Assembly: GCA_001310715.1 (NCBI GenBank)
Contig: BAXV01000001.1
Location: forward strand, 195,732 to 259,731
Source: Pseudovibrio sp. JCM 19062
GTDB taxonomy: Bacteria > Pseudomonadota > Alphaproteobacteria > Rhizobiales > Stappiaceae
DNA length: 64,000 nt
Reading direction: 5' to 3'
Under the pieces are notes generated by a model. The model saw only the letters and a program-made list of their open reading frames with translations. It was not told where the DNA came from and did no database searches. The position numbers and the translations under genes are program-made. Position 1 is the first letter of the stretch; every line of letters starts with the position of its first letter. Shown here in pieces: positions 52,473 through 61,262 of the stretch.

Positions 52473-53135
52473 TCATGGTAATGGTAAGTCTCGGAAGCAC
52501 TTTACTTGTATGGTGCGTTTGGGAAACTCTGTTCCTGCGATTGGCACACCAATACCAAAAACCGTTAGCCCAGCAGCAAGAGCGGACTCAGCGCCAGGAG
52601 CGGAATCTTCAAAGGCACAAGCTTTTGAAGCACTTAATCCAAGACGTTGTAATGTGGTTTGATAAGGTAATGGATCAGGCTTTCCGCGTGGCAGATCTGA
52701 TCCAGAAACATATAGCTCCACTTGGTTTTGCAGGGACAGTCGATCGATAGCGCTTTGAATATGACGTTCAGGGGATGAGGAGCAAATCGCGATGCGTACC
52801 CCCTTGACATGCAGAGCGCTGAGATACTCCGCTGCGCCTTCAACCGGTAAGGATAGTTCCGGCAGAAGAACGTCTGCGCGGGCGCCAATCTTATTGCGGA
52901 CTTCGTCGTATTCCTCGCCACTTAATGATTGCTCAAACACATCGTCCAAGAATCCGTTCAGACCACGCCCGACATGTTTATCGAGCAGGGACTGGCTTGG
53001 GGTGATACCGTATGCAGCCAATATCTCTCGTTTAGCTTGGTCCCAAACATGCTCGGAATGCACAAGTGTTCCGTCCAGATCAAAGATTGCGGCTTCAAAT
53101 TGATCAAAGCTGATCAGGTTTTCATCCTTCAGCAT
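52473..53135 (-). CDS. HAD-superfamily hydrolase
   Basis: A 220-residue beta-phosphoglucomutase-like phosphatase. The start ATG 53135 (MLKDENLISFDQFEAAIFDL) has GGAGAC upstream and is preferred over an upstream in-frame ATG. HAD motif I is FDLDGTLVHS, motif II is ICSSSP, the Lys of motif III is in DLPRGKPDP and motif IV is AFEDSAPGAESALAAG. It is intact. It is third in a minus-strand set after the DeoR regulator and the GH3-like gene, which suggests dephosphorylation of a sugar phosphate. Confidence 0.88.
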   Translation of the reverse strand: MLKDENLISFDQFEAAIFDLDGTLVHSEHVWDQAKREILAAYGITPSQSLLDKHVGRGLNGFLDDVFEQSLSGEEYDEVRNKIGARADVLLPELSLPVEGAAEYLSALHVKGVRIAICSSSPERHIQSAIDRLSLQNQVELYVSGSDLPRGKPDPLPYQTTLQRLGLSASKACAFEDSAPGAESALAAGLTVFGIGVPIAGTEFPKRTIQVKCFRDLPLP

Positions 53136-53193
53136 GAGTGTCTCCGTTGGTTTGTTGTTTTTTTTGGAGTGAGCTTGTGGAACAAGATGTTGC

Positions 53194-54215
53194 TTAAAGC
53201 TTGGCAGGATATTTTTGTGCCAGCCTTCGTATTTTGTTAGCTGATTGTGCAAGAGCTTCTCGTGAAATATTACCAGTCTCGACTGCGTTTATCAGCGTTT
53301 TTGAAACCTCTCCCAGCTGGGTACCAACATCCGGTGTTAACAGTAAGTCACAGCCAGCTCTGATTGCGTCCACTGCGACTTTTTCAATGCTGTCACCGTG
53401 CATGGTGGCTTTGGAAACCAAGTTGTCTGCCATCACAATACCTTGATACCGAAGGTCCAGCTTCAGGATGTCAATAACAGGCTTTGACCGGAGCGCGGCG
53501 CGTGCAGGATCAAACGCTTTATTGATAGCTGGCCCAACCATGATCATTTCCACCTCGGCGGCAATCACATCAATGAACGGGTTAAAACCGGGCGCATAGC
53601 TGTCGGCGTCGTCTGCCACAATTGCATGGGCGTCAATTGCCGGGTCTCCGGTTATGTTGTGAAAGCTGGGAAGTGCTTTGCCGTTGCAGCTACGCCAGCT
53701 TTTTGGACACCTCGCACATAAGCTGCGGATATACGCCCAACAAATTCAGGATCTATTGAATATGTGCGTCCATCCAACCACGGGTTCACGCCGGTCACCA
53801 AGTCAACGATAGGAGCAAGGAACACGTTCACACCTAAAGCCTTGCTAGCTGTCGCAACGCGATAGGTGATGGCTTCCACTTCCTCTGCACTCATGTCGAT
53901 TAGTTCTTGGTTTGTGGGGAACTGCGGCACAAGACCATGCATGCGGCAGATCCCACCCAACTCTTGATCGACGGCGACAAGCAGGTTGTCGCTCAGTCCC
54001 TTTGCTTCGCGCACCAAGCTGGTAAACGTTTCTGGCGTCTCGGTGCTGCGACGTTCCAAGGACATCTGCCGTGAAACATATTCATCGCGACTTTCACCAA
54101 CCAAGATTGAAATGCCACCCCGATCGAGGAACCGTTTACATTCGTCGCTCAGAGAGGTTGACGCAAAGGCTGGAAAGATTACCGCGTTTGCGTCTTCCTG
54201 GAGGGAATAGGGCAT
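53194..54215 (-). CDS. Glycoside hydrolase family 3 protein, NagZ-like
   Basis: A single-domain GH3 protein of about 340 residues from ATG 54215 (MPYSLQEDANAVIFPAFAST). Family parts: LLVAVDQELGGICRMHGL (the DQEGG-like loop), GVNVFLAPIVDLV, and the KHFPG motif, which after frame repair near 53672 (one G lost) reads ATAKHFPGFHNITGDPAID. The usual KHFPGHG is therefore altered. The candidate nucleophile Asp is in GIVMADNLVSKAT (usual SDDL/SDAL). Unlike NagZ for peptidoglycan recycling, it sits with a DeoR regulator and a HAD phosphatase, pointing to catabolism of some glycoside; no transporter is beside it. Confidence 0.82.
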
Positions 54216-54325
54216 GTTTTTCCTTTTGAGGAGAGGCAGCAGGATGAGAAATTGTGGCCAATCGAGCATGACTGATTGCCGGAATGCTCAGGTGTGAACC
54301 ATTTTATGGCACCTTTGTGCGTAAC

Positions 54326-55084
54326 CTAGCCATCCAGACGACTGACCATAATTCCTAGATCAATGAAGGGCTTCATCACGTCTTGCTTCGCATCGGTAAC
54401 AATGACATCAATCTCGGATAGGGGCAGGGTTTGGTGGCGAGCCCTCCGGTTTATTTTAGTCTCATTAGTGACAACAAGAGTTTGTCGCGCTGCACGGCTC
54501 ATGGCTTTTTTCATCGTTGACTCGTTATGGTCATCAGAGCTTAGGCCAAATTCTACATCAAGCCCGCATGCTCCCAGTATCGCAATGTCTGCTGAAACTG
54601 CGCCGACATTGTTGATTGCTTCATCTCCTGTTGCGATGCCCCCTTGTGCGCTCAAAATTCCACCTAGCAAGAAGACTTCAATGCCTCTTTCCTGACAAGC
54701 AATTGCTACCCAAGGTGAGGGTGTCATCACAACTCTCCCTCTAGAGTGGGAAGGTGCTTGATCACAGAAAGGCTGGTTAGACCGCCATCTACTATGAGTT
54801 GATGAGGCGCCAATTTCTGTAACAGCTGCCTGAATTAGCTTTGGATTGGGGCTATCCCTATCTGCAAGGCGCGTATGAAACGGTAAAGCGGGCTCCACAA
54901 TTGGTACAGCTCCACCGCGTACGCGTTGTGCTTTCCCTGCTGCTTCTAGCGCTAGTATGTCGCGTCGTATCGTATCAAGCGAAACGCCAAACTCTTGAGC
55001 GGCGTCAGCTGCCACGATCTGCTGGCCATTCGTTAGGCGCTCAGCGAGCTCACTTTGTCGCGTGTCTGGTATGTTTAGAATCAT
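54326..55084 (-). CDS. DeoR-family transcriptional regulator with a garbled middle
   Basis: A sugar-type repressor. The helix-turn-helix is AADAAQEFGVSLDTIRRDIL with the DeoR signature TIRRDILALEAAGKAQRVRGGA. The C-terminal sensor includes TGDEAINNVGAVSADIAILG and the TKxxRRA-like TKINRRARHQTLP. The frame is open end to end, but residues about 94-116 as read (around HSRWRSNQPF and PSHSRGR) are not family-like. Shifting frame between two points (near 54802 and near 54732) gives LIVDGGLTSLSVIKHLPTLE, the expected I-x-DGG-T sensor loop. So two compensating indels, net three bases lost, are hidden here. Start ATG 55084. It likely controls the GH3 and HAD genes downstream. Confidence 0.85.
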   Translation of the reverse strand: MILNIPDTRQSELAERLTNGQQIVAADAAQEFGVSLDTIRRDILALEAAGKAQRVRGGAVPIVEPALPFHTRLADRDSPNPKLIQAAVTEIGASSTHSRWRSNQPFCDQAPSHSRGRVVMTPSPWVAIACQERGIEVFLLGGILSAQGGIATGDEAINNVGAVSADIAILGACGLDVEFGLSSDDHNESTMKKAMSRAARQTLVVTNETKINRRARHQTLPLSEIDVIVTDAKQDVMKPFIDLGIMVSRLDG

Positions 55085-55354
55085 GCATAAACCTGCAATA
55101 TGTTGCAAGAGATTGCATATCGAGATGGAGACGCCCTGTCAATACTGCGTGTTAAACAAGCAATATGAGATGTGAGACTGATAGGTTTTTACTGCGATCA
55201 CATCAGGCGGCGGTTGAAGTCATGACAGGGAGAGGAGAGGTAGGGGTAAGGGTGGAGAAGGCCACTATCTTGCGGCTGCTGATCAGGATTTCTCCTCGTA
55301 TGACTGTGAGGCCGTCGCATTAGTGAGGGGTTTGTGGAGCGCATAAATACAAAA

Positions 55355-55380
55355 CGCGATCTCTCGGGGGAGGGATCGCG
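55355..55380 (-). terminator. Terminator after cpdR (minus strand)
   Basis: CGCGATC and GATCGCG pair across 12 bases; on the minus strand the stem is followed by TTTTG. It lies 28 bases past the cpdR stop. Between here and the deoR start (55085) I see no gene; a purine-rich patch at about 55224-55260 is the only notable feature. Confidence 0.65.
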
Positions 55381-55407
55381 TGTTGAAACTGTTATGGAGG
55401 GCTGGGT

Positions 55408-55803
55408 TTATGCAAATGCGGTTTGCTGCGGGCTTTGCTCGTCTTTTAGGGCGGTGGCGACGGCTTTTCTGACTTCTACCAATGAGAATGGCTTGGTCAG
55501 AACGTCCTTCACGCATTTACCGACTTCTTCTGAGCGTTCACGCTGGTCGGCGTAACCGGTCATCAAAAGGATCGGCAGGCCCGGATAGCGAGCGCTGCTT
55601 TGCATAGCAAGTTCGATGCCGTCCATCTCCGGCATTCTGATGTCGGAGAGCAGAAGATCAAACTTGCCTTGCTGTTGCAGCAATACAAGAGCGGCTTCGG
55701 CGCCATCTTCCACGGCGGTCACTTTGTGCCCGTCCAGCTCCAATGCACGTTTTACAAAGGCGCGGACCGCATCATCGTCTTCCGTTAGAAGTATGTGAGC
55801 CAT
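55408..55803 (-). CDS. CpdR-like single-domain response regulator
   Basis: A 131-residue receiver with no output domain: MAHILLTEDDDAVRAFVKRA, with the acidic pair near residue 9, phospho-acceptor Asp in LLLSDIRMPEMDGIELA (about residue 54), Thr/Ser in LLMTGYAD and Lys in VLTKPFSLVEV. The sequence and size fit CpdR, the alphaproteobacterial cell-cycle regulator that, when unphosphorylated, primes the ClpXP protease. The assignment is by similarity to remembered CpdR sequence, not a search. It follows hpt by 15 bases. Confidence 0.8.
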   Translation of the reverse strand: MAHILLTEDDDAVRAFVKRALELDGHKVTAVEDGAEAALVLLQQQGKFDLLLSDIRMPEMDGIELAMQSSARYPGLPILLMTGYADQRERSEEVGKCVKDVLTKPFSLVEVRKAVATALKDEQSPQQTAFA

Positions 55804-55818
55804 AATAGCCCCCCTTAG

Positions 55819-56364
55819 TTAGTCGTCACCTTCCTGCGGCACGTAGCCGATGAATGGCAACTGTCTCCATGCATGCCCCATGTCCATGCCGTAGCCAACC
55901 ACGAATTTATCCGGGCAATCGAAACCCGTATAATCCGATTTGATGTCGGCCTTTCTATGGTTCGGTTTGTCCAGGAGTGCAGCCACCCGGACAGACTTTG
56001 CACCACGTTCGGCGATCAGGTCGCGTGCAAATCTCAGAGTGCGGCCAGATTCGAGGATGTCATCTACCAGAATGACGTCTCTTCCGGTCACATCGCTTTC
56101 GATATCTCGGAGGACTTTTACCTCTCCTGACGATACCGTTCCTCTTCCATAACTTGAAAGGTGTAAAAATTCCATTTCCGGAACGGAACCTGCTCTATGC
56201 AAAGCACGGGCAAGATCAGCTGCAAAAATGAAGCTTCCTTTTAAGACCGCTACAACGAGGAGTTTGTGAGGGTTGTCCTGTGCGATAGCTTCTGCGATTG
56301 CTTTTACGCGTTTCGCAATTGCTTCTTCATCAAACAGCACGCGGATTTCCGGAGTACCGGTCAT
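55819..56364 (-). CDS. hpt: Hypoxanthine phosphoribosyltransferase
   Basis: Purine salvage enzyme, 181 residues: MTGTPEIRVLFDEEAIAKRV. The PRPP-binding motif is DVILVDDILESGRTLRFARD, preceded by LKGSFIFAADLARAL and SSYG. The base-binding region is DKFVVGYGMDMGHAWRQLPF. It is intact. Its ATG directly follows the stop TAG of the zinc-ribbon gene with no gap, so translation is probably coupled. Confidence 0.95.
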   Translation of the reverse strand: MTGTPEIRVLFDEEAIAKRVKAIAEAIAQDNPHKLLVVAVLKGSFIFAADLARALHRAGSVPEMEFLHLSSYGRGTVSSGEVKVLRDIESDVTGRDVILVDDILESGRTLRFARDLIAERGAKSVRVAALLDKPNHRKADIKSDYTGFDCPDKFVVGYGMDMGHAWRQLPFIGYVPQEGDD

Positions 56365-57328
56365 CTAATGCTCGCTCTTTTTTTTCTGGCGCTCAACAAA
56401 GCGCAATTGAATGTCGGCGGCTCGCTCTGGCGGATTATTCAGCCGAGCTCTGAACCGGGTTTTAGTACCTGGTGCAAGCCTGTCTTCTCGTGGCTCAACA
56501 ATCCAGGAGTGTATCTCTTGCGTGTCCTGCGAGCGCAATGCCAGCTTGATGGCCGGAATAAACGTCTCGCTTCTTGCTATATTTTCTACAGAGCCTTCAA
56601 CAACGAGCACGACGGAACCGTCGTCCACCTCGCGGAACGTTCTCAGATCCCTAAATACAAGACCACGTAGATTTACGGTCATACCAGCCAACTGGTAAAG
56701 ACCGGCCAAGTCAGGGAAACTTCTTACAATCGACTCACGGTATTTCACGACTGAAAAGCAGAGCGCGAGTGAAGCAGCAAGAAGGCTTGCTCCCAGCAGG
56801 CCTTTCGCGCTTATAACAGCTGATTTGCGGGATGACTTGGTTTTTTTTCGTGATCTTTTGTCTGGCTTGCGTGAAACACCCTCAGATTTGGTTTTTTTCC
56901 TCGGGTTTCTTATCCTCAGAGCCAGCAGGTCCGGCTGTTTCCTCATATGAGGGGCCTGTTTTGGCTGTTGACTGCGTGCTGGTGTGGATGCCCCAAAAAT
57001 CGTCTGTATCTGAGGGGGCTTCCTTGGGATTTGCAGCAAGGTCTTCCTCTGAAAAGGCTGAGTGGCGCTCGGCATTGCCAGTTGCTCTGGACAGGTCGCT
57101 ATCGTCAAAGCCTTGAGAGGATGAGGGTTCTTTAAGGTTGTCAGCGGTTGTTGAATTGTTGTGTACTTCAGGCCCTGTGTTGGACGGCGCTGCCGGTTGC
57201 TCTTTCCCATCAGGCTCAACATGCCAGATATGATTGCAGCTGGCGCATTTCACTTTGCGGCCAGTATCGCCAATTTTGTTGGTGGGAATCTTATAGGCAG
57301 TGCTACATTGAGGGCAGGTAATTTTCAT
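56365..57328 (-). CDS. MJ0042-type zinc-ribbon/DUF3426 membrane protein
   Basis: The N-terminal zinc ribbon is MKITCPQCSTAYKIPTNKIG with the second pair in VKCASCNHIWHVEP. A long acidic, Ser/Pro-rich linker follows, then a basic stretch and a membrane helix (GLLGASLLAASLALCFSVV), and a DUF3426-type domain (FRDLRTFREVDDGSVVLVVE, ending RFVERQKKKSEH). One A is gained in the seven-A run (56892-56898, T on this strand); with six A the reading joins KKPEEKTKSEGVSRKPDKRS. Corrected length is about 321 residues. It starts the zinc-ribbon-hpt-cpdR operon and is divergent from ftsE, as in many Rhizobiales. Function unknown. Confidence 0.88.
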
Positions 57329-57501
57329 TAAGCGTGGTCCAAAAGCGGTTGCCTTTACAAAAGGATGGTCAAACCGCTTAAATCCTTCATTTTGCTAGCG
57401 TATCCCTCTCCTAAAGCCGAAGGAACTTGTCGGGAATACGTCTCAGAGCCACTAGATATGCAATACACTTACAGGTACTCAAAAAGGTAGGCTTTGACCA
57501 G

Positions 57502-57528
57502 CCTGAGGAGGGGTGCTTCCTTCTCAGG
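57502..57528. other. Inverted repeat in the ftsE upstream region
   Basis: CCTGAG and CTCAGG flank 15 bases that can add further pairs. It sits in the 424-base gap between the divergent zinc-ribbon and ftsE genes, where I find no coding sequence. It may be a hairpin in a leader or small transcript; evidence is only symmetry. Confidence 0.3.
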
Positions 57529-57547
57529 TTGAGTGCCAAAATCTATT

Positions 57548-57563
57548 CTCATATGAATATGAG
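57548..57563. promoter_or_regulatory. Perfect palindrome upstream of ftsE, operator candidate
   Basis: CTCATAT and ATATGAG form a perfect 7-base inverted repeat around GA, about 190 bases before ftsE and 220 bases before the divergent zinc-ribbon gene. The compact dyad is the size bound by many dimeric regulators. No regulator is known for it. Confidence 0.4.
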
Positions 57564-57752
57564 GACATCTATATGCTTAATGAAGTGTTAATTTAATAGG
57601 GGGATATCCAAAGGAACAGGCTCGCACAAATTTGCGGTAGCAGGTTAAGTGAAAAATTGAATGCGAGAAGATTATTTTTTTAGAGTAATTTGCATGAGTT
57701 CGGCCTCATTTTCTGATAGGGCGAAACCTGACTGCTGCTAGGGGAACTTTCG

Positions 57753-58410
57753 GTGATACGCTTTGAGAATGTGGGACTCCGGTATGGCATGGGCGGAAGT
57801 ACTTCGGGATTTGACCTTTTCCATTGAGCCGCAATCTTTTCAGTTCCTCACTGGTCCTTCAGGTGCGGGCAAAACCAGTTTGCTGCGGCTGTTATTTCTC
57901 TCCATGCGCCCCACACGCGGGCTGATTTCCGTTTTTGGAAAAGACACCACCAAGATCGCCAAGGCTGAGCTGCCTTCCATGCGTCGCCGGATTGGTGTGG
58001 TGTTTCAGGATTTCCGGCTGCTGGACCATCTGACCACCTATGAAAACGTGGCTTTGCCGCATCGTGTGGCAGGCAAGTCCGAGTCAGAGTATCGTCCTGA
58101 TGTGATCGACCTGCTGAAGTGGGTGGGACTTGGCGACCGGATGCATGTGCTGCCGCCGGTTCTTTCCGGTGGTGAGAAGCAGCGTGCTGCGATTGCGCGT
58201 GCTTTGATCACCCGGCCTGAAGTTTTGCTGGCAGATGAGCCGACAGGGAACGTGGATCCGCCACTTGCCCGCCGTTTGCTGCGTCTGTTTATCGAGCTGA
58301 ACCGGCTTGGTACCTCTGTGGTGATCGCAACCCACGACTTTCACCTGCTGGAGCAGGTGGAGGCTCGGCACCTTATTCTCAACGACGGGCGGTTAGCTGT
58401 TCATGACTGA
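57753..58410 (+). CDS. ftsE: Cell division ATP-binding protein FtsE
   Basis: ABC ATPase partner of FtsX, controlling peptidoglycan hydrolases at the septum. It starts at GTG 57753 (VIRFENVGLRYG), with AGGGGA upstream. A frame break near 57795 (GGGG read as GGG) follows; repair gives YGMGAEVLRDLTFSIEPQSF. Walker A is GPSGAGKTSLLRLLFL, the Q-loop FQDFRLLDHLT, the signature LSGGEKQRAAIARAL and Walker B VLLADEPTGNVDP. Corrected length is about 219 residues. Its end overlaps the ftsX start by 8 bases. Confidence 0.95.
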
Positions 58411-59484
58411 TACTCGGCAAAGAAGAGAGCCGCCCATGTCCGCTCCAAGACCCGGTGCACGGCGCGGACCACCCGCAGGTCCGAAGCGACCCGGTGGGCC
58501 GCGAAAAGGGCCTCCGAAAGGCAAGGGCGTGCGCCCGCTGAAAAAGGTTGCGGCTAGAAAAACGTCCAGCTTGAGATTCAAGATTAAAGAAAGGCCAGCG
58601 CCGATTGTTCCGCCACAGGCGATTTCCGGTCAGGCTTTGATGCTTGTTGTGGCGATCATGAGTTTTCTTGCCTGCCTGACTGTTGGGTTTGTGACGATCG
58701 TTAATGATGCGGCCAATGACTGGACCAATGATCTGGTGCGCGAAGTGACTGTGCAGATCCGGCCTGCGGATGGCGTGAACATGTTGCAGGAGATTGATCG
58801 CACACTGGCACTGGTTCGCGAGTTTCCCGGTGTGGGCGATGCGCGTGCGCTTTCAGATGAGGAAACCAAGGGGCTGCTTCAGCCCTGGCTCGGGGAAGGG
58901 CTTGAGCTGGAGGAACTACCGGTTCCGCGTCTGGTTCTTGTTGAGATCACCGATCCTGAAATGCTCAACCTGCCAGAGATGAAAGCGCAGATTGAACGGG
59001 ATATCCGGGCGGCCTCTGTGGATGATCACCGCGTCTGGAACCGCCAGCTTTCTGCCATGGCGAATACAGCCGTGCTGGTTGGCTTTGGTATTCTGGTGCT
59101 TGTGCTGTTTTCCATGGTGCTCTCGGTGATTTTCGCAACGCAGGCACCATGTCCGGCAATAAGGATGTGGTAGAAGTGCTTCACTTTGTGGGGGCGGAAG
59201 TGGGCTTCATTGCCTCTCAGTTTCAGCGGCACTTCCTTTGGCTGGGGCTGAAGGGCGGGATCTTTGGGGGCACAATGGCTGCTGTGAGTTTCCTGATTGT
59301 CGGCTTCCTTAGTGGCTCTGATGTCACTTCTGTTAGCGGAAATCAGGTGCAGGCGTTGTTTGGCTCTGCACAGGTAAGCGCAATCGGATATGTTGGGATC
59401 GTTGCTATTGTGGCGCTTGTTGCGGTGCTGACTGCACTGACCTCCCGTCTGGCTGTCCACAGGCATTTGGCAAATATGGACTGA
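58403..59484 (+). CDS. ftsX: Cell division membrane protein FtsX
   Basis: Four-helix transporter-like partner of FtsE. The start ATG 58403 overlaps the ftsE end. The first 70 residues are a basic Gly/Pro/Arg/Lys-rich cytoplasmic extension (RPGARRGPPAGPKRPGG, then GPPKGKGVRPLKK), followed by helix 1 (ALMLVVAIMSFLACLTVGF) and the periplasmic loop (VQIRPADGV, GVGDARALSDEE). The frame breaks near 59146 (one G lost); repair gives SVIFATQGTMSGNKDVVEVL, then the remaining helices including IVAIVALVAVLTAL. Corrected length is about 361 residues, larger than FtsX of enterobacteria mainly because of the N-terminal extension. Confidence 0.93.
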
Positions 59485-59573
59485 GTGCTGTTTTCTTCCC
59501 ATTTTCGCCAGTTCTGATATGTAGTCAGGAAAATATTCTTTCAGATTTGTGGCTCTGAACCTTTTGCCACATC

Positions 59574-60293
59574 ATGGAGCACTCTTTGAATACGCGCGAT
59601 ACTGCGGCAGACTATAAAGCCCCCGGCGAACAAGATCCGGCACCATCTGACGCTAAAAAGCGTTCATGTCGTAAGATGCTTGTACGCCGTAGTGTGCGTT
59701 TCTTCATGATATTGTTCCTGATTGGCCTCCTTTCGTTTGTCGGTGGCTTTTTGTGGTTTGTTGAGGTGCTGCAACCTTCTGTGCAGGCGGTGGTGCCCAA
59801 GCATGCTGACGGTATTGTTGTTTTGACGGGGGGAAGAGACCGGATTTCGCAAAGTCTGGACCTTCTGGAAGTTGGAAGCGCAAAACGCCTTTTGATCTCC
59901 GGCGTGCACCCGAGGACCAGTGCAAAGCAGATTGCGCGGCTGAATTCCAAGCGGATGTGGCTGTTTGATTGCTGTGTGGATCTGGACCGAAAAGCACAAA
60001 ACACCATCGGAAATGCAGAGGAAACGGCGAACTGGGTGCGAGATCACAAGTTTAATTCACTGTTGGTCGTTACGAGTGCCTATCATATGCCTAGGGCCTT
60101 GGCCGAATTGCAGGTTCGCCTTCCAGAAGCGGCGCTTTATCCAAGTCCGGTCTACCATAAAGAGCTGGATTTGGGACATTGGTATCAAAGTTCTTCAATA
60201 ACAAAGCTTCTCCTGCGCGAGTATGTGAAGTATATCCTCGTTCGGCTGCGAGTTGCGGTGGATTTCCTTTTTCCGGTAAATCGTTCCACTTAA
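59574..60293 (+). CDS. YdcF/DUF218 family protein
   Basis: A 239-residue protein with one membrane helix (FFMILFLIGLLSFVGGFLWF) and a DUF218 domain: ADGIVVLTGGRDRISQSLDL, RLLISGVHP, NTIGNAEETANWVRDHKFNS and the signature VVTSAYHMPRALAEL. It is intact. Relatives (ElyC, SanA, YdcF) act at the envelope. It lies between ftsX and plsC on the same strand, a usual alphaproteobacterial order, consistent with envelope assembly. Confidence 0.88.
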   Translation: MEHSLNTRDTAADYKAPGEQDPAPSDAKKRSCRKMLVRRSVRFFMILFLIGLLSFVGGFLWFVEVLQPSVQAVVPKHADGIVVLTGGRDRISQSLDLLEVGSAKRLLISGVHPRTSAKQIARLNSKRMWLFDCCVDLDRKAQNTIGNAEETANWVRDHKFNSLLVVTSAYHMPRALAELQVRLPEAALYPSPVYHKELDLGHWYQSSSITKLLLREYVKYILVRLRVAVDFLFPVNRST

Positions 60294-60358
60294 CTTCGTG
60301 AAGTAATCTCTGAGTTCGTTTTGGCGGGGGGCCACGCGGATATGGTTGTGAAGGTATA

Positions 60359-61138
60359 ATGGTCTTACTACGTTCTATTCTTTTCAACGTGATGTTTTAC
60401 GTCAGTACTTTGATTATCATGTTGATGTGTAGTTTCCTGTTTCTGGTTCCTGTCCGGTACTGCTGGTGGCTGTTGCCGTTCTGGGGACGGGTGGAAAAGT
60501 TTTTGCTTCGCTGGGTGGCGGGTGTGAAATCCGAGATCCGGGGTATCGAGAACCTGCCGGAATCAGGCTGTATTATTGCTTCCAAGCATCAATCTGCATG
60601 GGAAACGTTTGCGCTTGCGGAGCATTACCGTCAGCAAACGTTTATTTTGAAGCGAGAGCTGCGCTGGGTTCCGTTCTTCGGCTGGTACCTGATGAAGTTC
60701 CGGCAGATTCCTGTTGATCGTAGCAAGAAGGGCAAGGGCCTTGCTGCTATGAGCACAAAGGCTGCCGAGGCGATTGCGGAAGGCCGCAATATCATCATCT
60801 ACCCTGAAGGAACACGTCGTCCGGCTGGTGCAGAGCCACATTATAAATATGGTATTGTGCATCTATACAAGACGCTGAACTGTCCGATTGTTCCGATTGC
60901 GGTCAACTCGGGTGTTTACTGGCCACGCCGCCGCTTCTTCCGTTTTCCGGGTACGATCACAGCAGAGATTCTTGAGCCAATTCAGCCAGGGCTGGAGCCG
61001 CAGGAGTTCTTCCAGTTGTTGCAGGAGCGCCTCGAGACTGCCTCCGACCGTTTGCTTGATGAAGCAGAAAAAGCGACGCCAGATAACATCATCATCAAAG
61101 AAGCCCGTGCACGACAGGCAGAATATAAGAAAAAATAA
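60359..61138 (+). CDS. plsC: 1-acyl-sn-glycerol-3-phosphate acyltransferase (PlsC family)
   Basis: Membrane acyltransferase of phospholipid synthesis, 259 residues: an N-terminal helix (FNVMFYVSTLIIMLMCSF), the acyltransferase motif I as ASKHQSAWETFAL (HX4E in place of the usual HX4D), a motif II region LKRELRWVPFFGWYL, motif III YPEGTRRPAG and motif IV CPIVPIAVNSG. It is intact. The HX4E form appears usual for alphaproteobacterial relatives as I remember them. It follows ydcF by 65 bases and is closed by a strong terminator. Confidence 0.92.
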   Translation: MVLLRSILFNVMFYVSTLIIMLMCSFLFLVPVRYCWWLLPFWGRVEKFLLRWVAGVKSEIRGIENLPESGCIIASKHQSAWETFALAEHYRQQTFILKRELRWVPFFGWYLMKFRQIPVDRSKKGKGLAAMSTKAAEAIAEGRNIIIYPEGTRRPAGAEPHYKYGIVHLYKTLNCPIVPIAVNSGVYWPRRRFFRFPGTITAEILEPIQPGLEPQEFFQLLQERLETASDRLLDEAEKATPDNIIIKEARARQAEYKKK

Positions 61139-61168
61139 AGATTTTACGTGGAAATCAGATGTATCCTG

Positions 61169-61208
61169 AAAAGAAGGTCGCCTTTGCCTTAAAGGTGGCT
61201 TCTTTTTT
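61169..61208 (+). terminator. Terminator after plsC
   Basis: A long stem (AAAAGAAGGTCGCCTTT pairing with AAAGGTGGCTTCTTTT, with a few G-T pairs and one mismatch) around GCCTT, ending in a T-tract, 30 bases after the plsC stop. Confidence 0.85.
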
Positions 61209-61262
61209 GACAATGCTCTGGCTCAACTTGTAAAATGTTCTTAGTTTGTTCTATAAAGTGCT

